Shown one piece after another: positions 9,396-15,456 of a DNA stretch of 33,879 nucleotides. Numbering within the stretch: the first letter of the stretch is position 1; the number at the start of each line of letters is the position of its first letter. The notes under the pieces are model-generated. The model ran no database searches and was not told the origin of the DNA. It saw only the letters and a list, made by a program, of their open reading frames with translations. Location of the stretch: positions 1 through 33,879 of the forward strand of contig JANXUC010000016.1 in NCBI GenBank assembly GCA_025352065.1, in the 5' to 3' direction. Source of the stretch: Acidobacteriaceae bacterium. Lineage in GTDB: Bacteria; Acidobacteriota; Terriglobia; Terriglobales; Acidobacteriaceae. Both the position numbers and the translations under genes were made by a program.

Positions 9396-9434
9396 AAGCA
9401 GATTCCTCACGATAAAACCGTTCGGAATGACAAG
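9396..9434 (+). repeat. Dispersed two-arm intergenic repeat, copy 1
   Basis: AAGCAGATTCCTCA (9396-9409), an 8-nt variable middle, then CCGTTCGGAATGACAAG (9418-9434). Both arms recur exactly at 13233-13272 with a 9-nt middle, again in non-coding DNA. Confidence 0.7.
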
Positions 9435-9456
9435 GGGGTAGGGTTTGCAGCAGTTA

Positions 9457-9482
9457 CTCTGTGAAACTCTGTGCCCTCTGTG
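9457..9482 (+). repeat. Three CTCTGTG heptamers spaced 10 and 9 nt
   Basis: CTCTGTG occurs at 9457-9463, 9467-9473 and 9476-9482 (CACAGAG on the other strand), just downstream of the pntB stop. CACAGAG-rich runs of this kind occur between genes in several bacterial phyla. Function unknown. Confidence 0.6.
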
Positions 9483-9500
9483 GTCAAGGTTCTTCGGAGG

Positions 9501-10898
9501 TTAGTGTCCGCTGCCGCCCGTCAGTTCGCGGACGATACTTCCGACGAACGCCTTCGCATCGCCGAACAGCATCAGCGTCTTGTCGTCGTAGTAAAGAGGA
9601 TTGTCGATGCCCGCAAAGCCGGGGTTCATGCTTCGCTTGATGACCATCACCGTGTGGGATTTGTCGACATCGAGAATGGGCATGCCAAAAATCGGACTGG
9701 ATTGATCAGTCCGCGCGGCTGGATTGGTGACGTCGTTGGCGCCGATGATGAGCGCGACATCGGTCTGCGGGAAATCGCCATTAATGTCGTCCATTTCAAT
9801 CAGCCGGTCGTAAGGAATATCAGCTTCCGCTAATAGAACATTCATATGGCCGGGCATGCGTCCCGCAACCGGGTGAATGGCGAACTTAACCTCGACGCCC
9901 TTCTTGGTCAGCGCATCGTACAATTCGCGAACCTTATGCTGCGCCTGCGCGACTGCCATACCATAGCCAGGGACGATGACAACTTTATTGGCCGCCGCGA
10001 GAATGCTGGCGGCCTCCTCCGGAGTCGCACTGCGTACCGTTCTCTCTTCCTGCATTCCAGTTGCCGCTGCGGCCACTTGGCCGAACGCTCCGAACACGAC
10101 GTTGGTAAACGACCGATTCATCGCCTTCGACATAATGACGGAGAGAATTAACCCGGAAGACCCATCCAAAGCGCCAGCAATAATCAGCAGTTTGTTATTG
10201 AGAACAAATCCCATCGCCGCCGCTGAGAGGCCGGCATAGGCATTCAACAGCGAAATCACGGTCGGCATATCCGCGCCGCCGATGGGCACCACCAGCATCA
10301 CGCCGAAAATCAGAGGAATGAAAATCAGGAGTGGGAAAAGATAGGTCGCGCCGGGATGCATGACCAGATATCCGGCAATCCCGATGGCAACGGCCAGAAC
10401 GGACAGCGTGACAACGTTCTGTCCTTTGTAGGTAATCGGCCGCTGCGGCAAAATTTCCTGCAACTTACCAGCAGCCATCAAACTGCCGGTGAACGTCAGC
10501 CCTCCCAGGATGATTTCCATAGAGAGAACGGTCATCGTGAATTTCGAGATATTCGGCGACTGTAAATAAAACTCAGCGGTTCCCACCAGCGTGACGCAGA
10601 GTGCGCCGAATGCGTGACTGAGCGCGGTCCGCTGCGGGACAGCCGTCATCGCTACTTTGCCAAGGGGAATTCCAATGATTGTCCCGAGCACCAGTGCGGC
10701 AGCAATCCATTTGTAGTCGACGATGTCGTGGTGCAGCAATGTGCCGCAAATCGCGAGCAGCATGCCGATTTCGCCTGCCAGCACGCCTCGCCTCGCGGTG
10801 GTGGGGGAACTCATCCAGCGCAGCGAGAGGATGAACAGCGCGCTGGCTATGAGATAAACAACTTCGATAATGTGCTGCGTAAGGATTTGCTCAGTCAT
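9501..10898 (-). CDS. pntB: NAD(P) transhydrogenase subunit beta
   Basis: Beta subunit of the proton-translocating transhydrogenase, which reduces NADP+ with NADH using the proton gradient. The 465-residue protein has about eight or nine transmembrane helices in its first 270 residues (domain II). The C-terminal NADP(H)-binding domain III contains VIVPGYGMAVAQAQ, HPVAGRMPGHMNVLLAEA and GANDVTNPAA, all hallmark segments. Near the end, KRSMNPGFAGIDNPLY is the mobile loop that caps NADP. It is the last gene of a three-gene minus-strand operon, 31 bp after pntAB. Confidence 0.96.
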   Translation of the reverse strand: MTEQILTQHIIEVVYLIASALFILSLRWMSSPTTARRGVLAGEIGMLLAICGTLLHHDIVDYKWIAAALVLGTIIGIPLGKVAMTAVPQRTALSHAFGALCVTLVGTAEFYLQSPNISKFTMTVLSMEIILGGLTFTGSLMAAGKLQEILPQRPITYKGQNVVTLSVLAVAIGIAGYLVMHPGATYLFPLLIFIPLIFGVMLVVPIGGADMPTVISLLNAYAGLSAAAMGFVLNNKLLIIAGALDGSSGLILSVIMSKAMNRSFTNVVFGAFGQVAAAATGMQEERTVRSATPEEAASILAAANKVVIVPGYGMAVAQAQHKVRELYDALTKKGVEVKFAIHPVAGRMPGHMNVLLAEADIPYDRLIEMDDINGDFPQTDVALIIGANDVTNPAARTDQSSPIFGMPILDVDKSHTVMVIKRSMNPGFAGIDNPLYYDDKTLMLFGDAKAFVGSIVRELTGGSGH

Positions 10899-10929
10899 GA
10901 TTAGCTAGGCCCGTTCATTTTCCGGAAGT

Positions 10930-11226
10930 TCATTTCGCAGGCCGGCTGCTGCTTTTGAACATCTTCAACATACGATCCGTAATAATGAAGCCGCCAACAA
11001 TGTTGACCGTGGCGGCAACCACTGCAATGGTTCCAAGAACTGTAGCGAACGTGCTCTTGTGTTCCCCTGCTAGAACAATGGCGCCGACTACGGCAATCGC
11101 ATCCAAAGCGTTGGTCAGCGACATCAGCGGCGTATGCAGCAGCGGCGAAACTCGCTTGATGACTTCAAACCCAATAAAACCCGCCAGCATAAAGATGAAG
11201 AGACTATCGACAAGATTCGATGGCAT
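10930..11226 (-). CDS. pntAB: NAD(P) transhydrogenase subunit alpha 2 (membrane part)
   Basis: Small 98-residue membrane subunit that holds the first helices of transhydrogenase domain II. Three hydrophobic segments are visible, with the family motif SPLLHTPLMSLTNALDAI followed by VVGAIVLAG. In many bacteria and in Acidobacteriota the alpha subunit is split into a soluble NAD-binding PntAA and this membrane PntAB, as here. It begins 3 bp after the pntAA stop, so translation is probably coupled, and is followed 31 bp later by pntB. Confidence 0.94.
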   Translation of the reverse strand: MPSNLVDSLFIFMLAGFIGFEVIKRVSPLLHTPLMSLTNALDAIAVVGAIVLAGEHKSTFATVLGTIAVVAATVNIVGGFIITDRMLKMFKSSSRPAK

Positions 11227-11229
11227 TCG

Positions 11230-12408
11230 CTAAGCCTTTCCCGGCGCTGTTAAGGCCGGCAGCGAGAAGAATTCGCGCACGCGAGCGTTGGCGATTTCGC
11301 CGCTCCGCGTGAGCAAGGTGTCCCGCATAATTTCGTCGTCTAAATTGAGCGCCAGTTTCTGGTCTTTCACGATATGCAGCAGGAAATTGGTCAAGTTGCG
11401 CGCATACAGCTGGCTAGCATGATACGGAGCCGTACTCGCAAGATTGATGCACCCAATGATGGTGACGCCATGTTGCACAATTGTTTCGCCGGACTTGGTG
11501 AGTTCGCAATTGCCGCCACGTTCCGCTGCTAGATCAAGAATTACGGAACCCGGGACCATGTCTTTGACCATATCCGCAGTCACCAGGATCGGCGCTTTCT
11601 TGCCCGGGATGACAGCCGTAGTGATCACGATGTCTTGCTCCGCCACCACTTTTCCTAACAATTCGCGCTGGCGCTTGTAGAACTCTTCGCCTTGCGCGGT
11701 AGCGTAACCGCGAGCATCCTGCGCGTCCTTGGCTTCCAGGGGAAGTTCAACGAAACGTCCGCCCAAGCTTTGTACTTGTTCTTTCACCGCCGGGCGAAGG
11801 TCGTAGGCCGATACAACTGCGCCAAGCCGTTTCGCCGTGGCGATCGCCTGCAGCCCCGCGACGCCAACGCCCAGAATCAGAACACGCGCCGGAGTTACCG
11901 TTCCAGCCGCGGTCGTCATCATGGGAAGAATTCGAGGCAAAGTATCTGCGGCAACCAGCACAGCCTTGTAGCCATTAATCGAAGCCATGGTCGAGAGCGC
12001 ATCCATCGCCTGCGCGCGCGTGGTACGAGGCATCAGTTCAACGCAGAACGCCATCGCCCCGGTAGCGGCGATTTGCTGTACAACTTCCAACGACCCAAGA
12101 GGGCGCAGGAAGCCAATAAGAATTTGATCTTTCCTTAGCAGCGCAATATCCGCCTTGCCCGTGAGGTCGTTGGCGCCGTAGCAGAGAACCTGTGTGATGA
12201 TGTCGGCTGTCTTGAAAACATCGGCGCGCGTGGGCACAATCTTCGCGCCCTTCTCCACGTAGAAGGCGTCGGGGCAGCCAGCTTCCGAGCCAGCACCCGT
12301 TTCTATGACAATTTCAAATCCAGATTTGATGAGATTGGGAACAACCAGAGGAACCAGCGCAACCCGCCGTTCGCCGGGGTAAATCTCTTTCGGAACACCG
12401 ATGATCAA
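11230..12408 (-). CDS. pntAA: NAD(P) transhydrogenase subunit alpha 1 (NAD-binding)
   Basis: Soluble domain I of transhydrogenase, binding NAD(H). Family motifs are GVPKEIYPGERRVALVP at the N terminus, RVLILGVGVAGLQAIATAKR (Rossmann glycine loop near residues 175-190) and SAYDLRPAVKEQ, the segment after the second beta strand. The start was set at a TTG at 12408 because AAGGA lies 7 nt upstream and the protein then begins directly with IIGVPKEI, giving 392 residues. A GTG at 12450 adds 14 residues without a Shine-Dalgarno. First gene of pntAA-pntAB-pntB; divergent from lexA with a CRP-type palindrome between them. Confidence 0.95.
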   Translation of the reverse strand: MIIGVPKEIYPGERRVALVPLVVPNLIKSGFEIVIETGAGSEAGCPDAFYVEKGAKIVPTRADVFKTADIITQVLCYGANDLTGKADIALLRKDQILIGFLRPLGSLEVVQQIAATGAMAFCVELMPRTTRAQAMDALSTMASINGYKAVLVAADTLPRILPMMTTAAGTVTPARVLILGVGVAGLQAIATAKRLGAVVSAYDLRPAVKEQVQSLGGRFVELPLEAKDAQDARGYATAQGEEFYKRQRELLGKVVAEQDIVITTAVIPGKKAPILVTADMVKDMVPGSVILDLAAERGGNCELTKSGETIVQHGVTIIGCINLASTAPYHASQLYARNLTNFLLHIVKDQKLALNLDDEIMRDTLLTRSGEIANARVREFFSLPALTAPGKA

Positions 12409-12520
12409 GCGGCTGTCCTTTCTGCTACTGCGATTCAACGCGAAGCGCACTTCGACGGTGCAGAACTAGTCATATTAGAGGAAAGCTCGTTGGAAAAGAA
12501 GGGGTGGCCGCACAAACTAC

Positions 12521-12536
12521 TGTGACGGACATCACA
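12521..12536. promoter_or_regulatory. Perfect CRP/FNR-family palindrome TGTGA-N6-TCACA
   Basis: TGTGA at 12521-12525 and TCACA at 12532-12536 separated by 6 nt match the E. coli CRP consensus exactly. The site lies between the divergent pntAA and lexA genes. Its centre is 14 bp upstream of the lexA -35 box and about 120 bp from the pntAA start, so it could serve either gene. The regulator is not encoded in this window. Confidence 0.55.
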
Positions 12537-12542
12537 CAGTAC

Positions 12543-12571
12543 TTGACATTCGCCTTTCGTTCGCCAACAAT
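12543..12571 (+). promoter_or_regulatory. lexA promoter with direct repeat in the spacer
   Basis: TTGACA (12543-12548), 17-bp spacer, AACAAT (12566-12571). The start point would fall at or next to the ATG at 12578, implying a leaderless mRNA; no Shine-Dalgarno is present. The spacer is exactly TTCGCC-TTTCG-TTCGCC, an 11-bp-period direct repeat that may be a LexA operator (inference). Confidence 0.6.
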
Positions 12572-12577
12572 CAGGGC

Positions 12578-13201
12578 ATGGCCATTACAAAGCGGCAACG
12601 GCAAGTCTACGACTTCATTGCGAACTTCGTGCAGGAGAAGGGTTACTCGCCTTCGTTCGAGGAAATTGGCGACGGTATGAGCCTGAACTCGCTGGCGACG
12701 GTTCACAAGCATGTTTCTAATCTTGAAACAAAAGGCTTACTCAAACGCGACTACAACCGCAGCCGGTCCATCGATTTGCTCCCCATCAAAGGCAAGCTCA
12801 GGCAGGAGATGAGCGTCAGTACGGAACTGCGCCTGCCTCTCATGGGACGCATTGCGGCGGGCATGCCGATTGAGGCGATGGAAACGCCGGAGACAATTTC
12901 TCTCGCCGACTTCGTGCGCTCGAAAGAAGTTTTTGTGTTGCAAGTCCGCGGCGATTCCATGCAGGACGAGCACATCGTCGACGGCGACTACGTGCTGGTG
13001 GAGAAAACCAAGACAGCGCACAACGGAGAAATTGTTGCCGCGCTGGTCGATGGCTCCGACAGCACGCTGAAGCGCTTTTATAAGGAAGGCGACAAGATCC
13101 GGCTGCAGCCATCGAACGCTGCGATGAAGCCGATCATTGTTCCGGCGATTGACGTGCAGTTGCAAGGACGCGTGATTGGCGTGCTGCGGAAGTACGCTTA
13201 G
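12578..13201 (+). CDS. lexA: LexA repressor
   Basis: SOS repressor that cleaves itself when activated by RecA. The 207-residue protein has an N-terminal winged helix (residues 1-70; recognition region SLNSLATVHKHVSNLETKG) and a C-terminal S24 peptidase domain. The cleavage site is A94-G95 in RIAAGMPIE. The catalytic pair is S127 in RGDSMQDEHI and K165 in STLKRFYKE. Length and motif spacing are normal. It stands alone, divergent from pntAA, and is followed by a 6-bp hairpin at 13201-13218 and one copy of a dispersed repeat. Its promoter contains a candidate operator, which would fit autoregulation. Confidence 0.96.
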   Translation: MAITKRQRQVYDFIANFVQEKGYSPSFEEIGDGMSLNSLATVHKHVSNLETKGLLKRDYNRSRSIDLLPIKGKLRQEMSVSTELRLPLMGRIAAGMPIEAMETPETISLADFVRSKEVFVLQVRGDSMQDEHIVDGDYVLVEKTKTAHNGEIVAALVDGSDSTLKRFYKEGDKIRLQPSNAAMKPIIVPAIDVQLQGRVIGVLRKYA

Positions 13202-13218
13202 GCGAATTGGATTTCGCC
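13201..13218 (+). other. Hairpin directly after the lexA stop
   Basis: GGCGAA (13201-13206) and TTCGCC (13213-13218) form a 6-bp stem with a 6-nt loop immediately after the lexA stop codon. No T-run follows, so it is at most a weak or Rho-assisted 3' end. TTCGCC is the same hexamer repeated in the lexA promoter. Confidence 0.35.
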
Positions 13219-13232
13219 AGACTTGCTCGAAC

Positions 13233-13272
13233 AAGCAGATTCCTCAGGGCCGAAGCCGTTCGGAATGACAAG
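13233..13272 (+). repeat. Dispersed two-arm intergenic repeat, copy 2
   Basis: Same 14-nt and 17-nt arms as at 9396-9434 (13233-13246 and 13256-13272), with a different 9-nt middle. It lies between lexA and the trxA terminator. Confidence 0.7.
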
Positions 13273-13295
13273 TTTAAGATTGCAACTTAGCGACA

Positions 13296-13325
13296 ACAGA
13301 AACGCCCGGCAGCAGGCCGGGCGTT
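13296..13325 (-). terminator. Intrinsic terminator of trxA
   Basis: AACGCCCGGC (13301-13310) and GCCGGGCGTT (13316-13325) form a perfect 10-bp stem with a 5-nt loop. On the minus strand the stem is followed by TTTCTGTTG, just after the trxA stop. Confidence 0.8.
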
Positions 13326-13343
13326 CGCATTTCCAAGAATCCT

Positions 13344-13676
13344 TTACCCTATGTGCTTGTCGATGGCCTTCTCAATCGTCTCTTTCGGCACGTAGCCGAC
13401 AATCTGTTCCTTCACCTGGCCGCCCTTGAAAATCAGCAGCGTGGGAATTCCGCGAATTCCGTAACGGCCCGGAGTCCCCGGATTCTCGTCGACGTTCATT
13501 TTCATGACTTTCACTTTGCCGGAATAGCTTTGCGCGACTTCGTCGACTATCGGCGCCAGCGCGCGACAGGGTCCGCACCACACGGCCCAGAAGTCGATCA
13601 GTACTGGCTGTTCGGACTTCAGTACTTCTTGGTCAAAATTCGCATCGGTCAATTCCATGATTGCTGTGCCTGCCAT
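13344..13676 (-). CDS. trxA: Thioredoxin
   Basis: Small cytoplasmic dithiol oxidoreductase that reduces protein disulfides, recharged by thioredoxin reductase. The 110-residue protein has the WCGPC active site (C34, C37) in FWAVWCGPCRALAP, the cis-proline P78 in GIRGIPTLLIF, and a typical C-terminal helix. ATG at 13676 was chosen because GGAGGA lies 6 nt upstream; a TTG at 13688 adds only four residues. It is monocistronic, with a -10-like TATACT at 13757-13762 on the minus strand and a strong terminator after the stop. Confidence 0.96.
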   Translation of the reverse strand: MAGTAIMELTDANFDQEVLKSEQPVLIDFWAVWCGPCRALAPIVDEVAQSYSGKVKVMKMNVDENPGTPGRYGIRGIPTLLIFKGGQVKEQIVGYVPKETIEKAIDKHIG

Positions 13677-13756
13677 TGATTCCTCCAAAGTTTTAAGATA
13701 GCTTGGGCAACCTTGCGCTGCTTCACCATCGCTGGACGCTCGTTATCGTACCACTT

Positions 13757-13765
13757 AGTATAGAT
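13757..13765. promoter_or_regulatory. Overlapping divergent -10-like boxes
   Basis: On the minus strand TATACT (13757-13762) lies 81 nt before the trxA start. On the plus strand TATAGAT (13759-13765) faces the structured block. Neither has a convincing -35 at 16-18 bp, so both assignments are tentative. Confidence 0.3.
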
Positions 13766-13771
13766 GCGAAG

Positions 13772-14010
13772 CTGTCATGGAAGTTGCAAAGGGCTGGTTG
13801 GGAGGGCCTGCATCATCGCTCAAGTCGATGAAGCAACAAGGGCACATCTGCCCAAATCCCGGCAGCCGAGGCGCCTGCCGCTGCGTGAGTTTGCCTCGGG
13901 CAGGCTGTGCATGGGCTCGTCTTTGCAGAAAATAAAAAGCGCCCTGACGAATCAGGACGCCTCGGCTCGGCAGCCCTCCCCCAGGTCTGCCAAACTTACA
14001 GACCCAGTGT
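13772..14010 (+). ncRNA. Candidate structured RNA, family not recognised
   Basis: A 240-nt gene-free stretch with dense nested complementarity. The outer stem is 13800-13807 with 13973-13980 (8 bp). The main stem is 13862-13873 with 13958-13969 (12 bp, perfect), enclosing 13874-13879/13899-13904 and hairpin 13943-13947/13952-13956. Side hairpins are 13813-13818/13826-13831, 13840-13844/13849-13853 and 13984-13989/13999-14004. Possible long-range pairs 13783-13787/13833-13837 and 13785-13791/13921-13927 would add pseudoknots. I see no RNase P, tmRNA or SRP signature, and the branching does not fit 6S RNA. Strand is uncertain: plus is preferred because the minus strand contains a strong terminator in the middle. 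Confidence 0.45.
13930..13960 (-). terminator. Strong minus-strand intrinsic terminator
   Basis: On the minus strand, GCGTCCTGA and TCAGGGCGC pair (9 bp with one G-U) around a TTCG tetraloop, followed by TTTTTATTTT. It lies 140 nt after the anti-sigma gene stop, so it probably ends the sigma/anti-sigma transcript. It lies inside the self-complementary block described separately. Confidence 0.75.
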
Positions 14011-14066
14011 AGGGCGGATGGGCTGCGCCGCAAAGATCACTTCAGTAACCGCAGGAGGGCTGTAAA

Positions 14067-14087
14067 GGTAACCATGCGATGGTTACC
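14067..14087 (-). terminator. Hairpin just downstream of the anti-sigma gene
   Basis: GGTAACCAT (14067-14075) and ATGGTTACC (14079-14087) form a perfect 9-bp stem with a 3-nt loop, 13 nt after the anti-sigma stop. On the minus strand it is followed by TTTACAG, a weak T-tract, so it may be a partial terminator ahead of the stronger one at 13930-13960. Confidence 0.5.
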
Positions 14088-14100
14088 TCGTTGAACGAAG

Positions 14101-15378
14101 CTACTGTTTCCGCCAGCTCTTCCCACCATCCGATGTCGCCCAAACTTCGTGGCCAGCGGCTTCAAGGCGACCTTGCAGAGAGTCCGCAAACTCAAGCACC
14201 ACAATGTCCCCGGTGAGGATTGCGTATGCATCCTTCACGGCTACGGCTGCGAAGTTAGCGCCGCCATCCCAAGAATGAAACAACTTCCCGCCGTTCCCCG
14301 CTGCCCAAACATGCAATCCCGACATCGCCATCACGCGCAATCTCACCGGCTGGCCCAGACTCACGCTCTCCCAGCTCTTGCCAGAATCGTACGAACGCTG
14401 CAGCTCACCAGCAGTCGTGATCTGCCAGAGCGCAGCCTGACGAACGGCTTTGCGCGCCAAACGCAGGTTGCCTTCAATCGGCGCGGAACTCGCATGGAGT
14501 TCTTCCTTCACATCATTGTCCTTCTCTGTCCCCACCGCCTGCGCAGCCGAGGCAACCTCTGCAGTTTGGTTTGTTGCGCCAAATGTACCTCCACCTGCTA
14601 CCCCTGAGTACGAATACGCCTCCTTTTGTCGCGCATCCGTGTTGGCAGCCGTCAACTGATCTGACCGCATCGCCTCGGCTTTCTTGTCAGCCAGCAGGGC
14701 GGGAGCAGCTACCTTCGCGCTCTCAGCATTGAGACCTCCTAGAGGCGCTTGCCCCTTGCCCAAAGCAGTCTCCGGGGCCCCAGGCTCGTCGCGCTGAACT
14801 TCCAAATGCGGTTGGTCATCAGACTGACGCATACGCGCCTTGAGATCGAGTGCCTTCTGCTTGGACAACCGAGACGACAAAGCCAACGGCGACGCAGTCT
14901 TTGCAGCCGGTTGCGAAGGCGACGGAGCAACGCGCGATTCCGCCCGAGCGGACGTGACGCTGGCACTTGGTGCGACATTACTTGCCCTAGCTGGGATTGC
15001 CGCAGACTCATCCGCCCGCTTCGTCGCGACTACGGACGGCTTTTCTTCCTTGTTGCTATGCCGCAGTACCAGCGTCACCGCCAGCACCGCGCAAGCCGCC
15101 AGCGCTCCCCACCGCAGCCAGAAGCCACCAGAAACAAGGGGTTTAGGTATAAACGCCGGACTGCTCGTCACCAACTCCGGCTGTGCAAGCGCAACCACGT
15201 CGCGACACCTAGTACACTCCGCGAGATGGCCCACGACTTGGACCCGCTCCCACTCCGGCAACGAGCACTCCACAAACGCCGTGAGGAGATCAGGATCGGG
15301 ATGCGACACCGCGCTCGGAGGCAGCGCTCCCGTTCCCTGAGCCAGTTTGCTGGCCACGATTTTTGACAACTTTTCCAT
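14101..15378 (-). CDS. Membrane anti-sigma factor with Ycf48/BNR-like C-terminal repeats
   Basis: Likely partner of the sigma factor encoded upstream. In the 425-residue product the N-terminal cytoplasmic part has a zinc anti-sigma signature HLAECTRC (H51, C55, C58). One transmembrane helix lies at about 88-106. A long low-complexity Ala/Ser-rich linker follows. The last 120 or so residues hold three Asp-box-like motifs (RSYDSGKSWESV, HSWDGGANFAAV, ATSDGGKSWRKQ), as in Ycf48 or BNR proteins. The C terminus is therefore outside the membrane and could sense a ligand or misfolded protein and release the sigma factor; this is inference. It starts 78 bp after the sigma stop with no clear Shine-Dalgarno, and is followed by two minus-strand hairpins. 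Confidence 0.85.
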   Translation of the reverse strand: MEKLSKIVASKLAQGTGALPPSAVSHPDPDLLTAFVECSLPEWERVQVVGHLAECTRCRDVVALAQPELVTSSPAFIPKPLVSGGFWLRWGALAACAVLAVTLVLRHSNKEEKPSVVATKRADESAAIPARASNVAPSASVTSARAESRVAPSPSQPAAKTASPLALSSRLSKQKALDLKARMRQSDDQPHLEVQRDEPGAPETALGKGQAPLGGLNAESAKVAAPALLADKKAEAMRSDQLTAANTDARQKEAYSYSGVAGGGTFGATNQTAEVASAAQAVGTEKDNDVKEELHASSAPIEGNLRLARKAVRQAALWQITTAGELQRSYDSGKSWESVSLGQPVRLRVMAMSGLHVWAAGNGGKLFHSWDGGANFAAVAVKDAYAILTGDIVVLEFADSLQGRLEAAGHEVWATSDGGKSWRKQ

Positions 15379-15401
15379 ATAAAACGCTATCGCTGGAAAC
15401 C

Positions 15402-15429
15402 GCTATCGGCTTTCGGCTGTCAGCCCTCG
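15402..15429. repeat. Tandem 7-bp repeat (GCTNTCG) between sigma and anti-sigma genes
   Basis: GCTATCG, GCTTTCG, GCTGTCA and GCCCTCG follow each other without gaps at 15402-15429. A fifth GCTATCG stands at 15386-15392. The array fills much of the 78-bp gap between the two genes. It may be a degenerate short tandem repeat or affect translation of the downstream gene. Confidence 0.6.
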
Positions 15430-15456
15430 GCTCAACCGACGACCGTTACTCCTTCG

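Noticed and set aside
13874-13904. Part of a cobalamin or SAH riboswitch
   Set aside because: Short similarities to conserved boxes were considered, but the defining core motifs and a downstream transport or metabolic gene are missing.
13755-14033. Open frames of 82 and 92 codons on opposite strands in the trxA-sigma gap
   Set aside because: Both strands are open over the same DNA with no domain, no Shine-Dalgarno and composition governed by inverted repeats; a structured RNA explains the block better.
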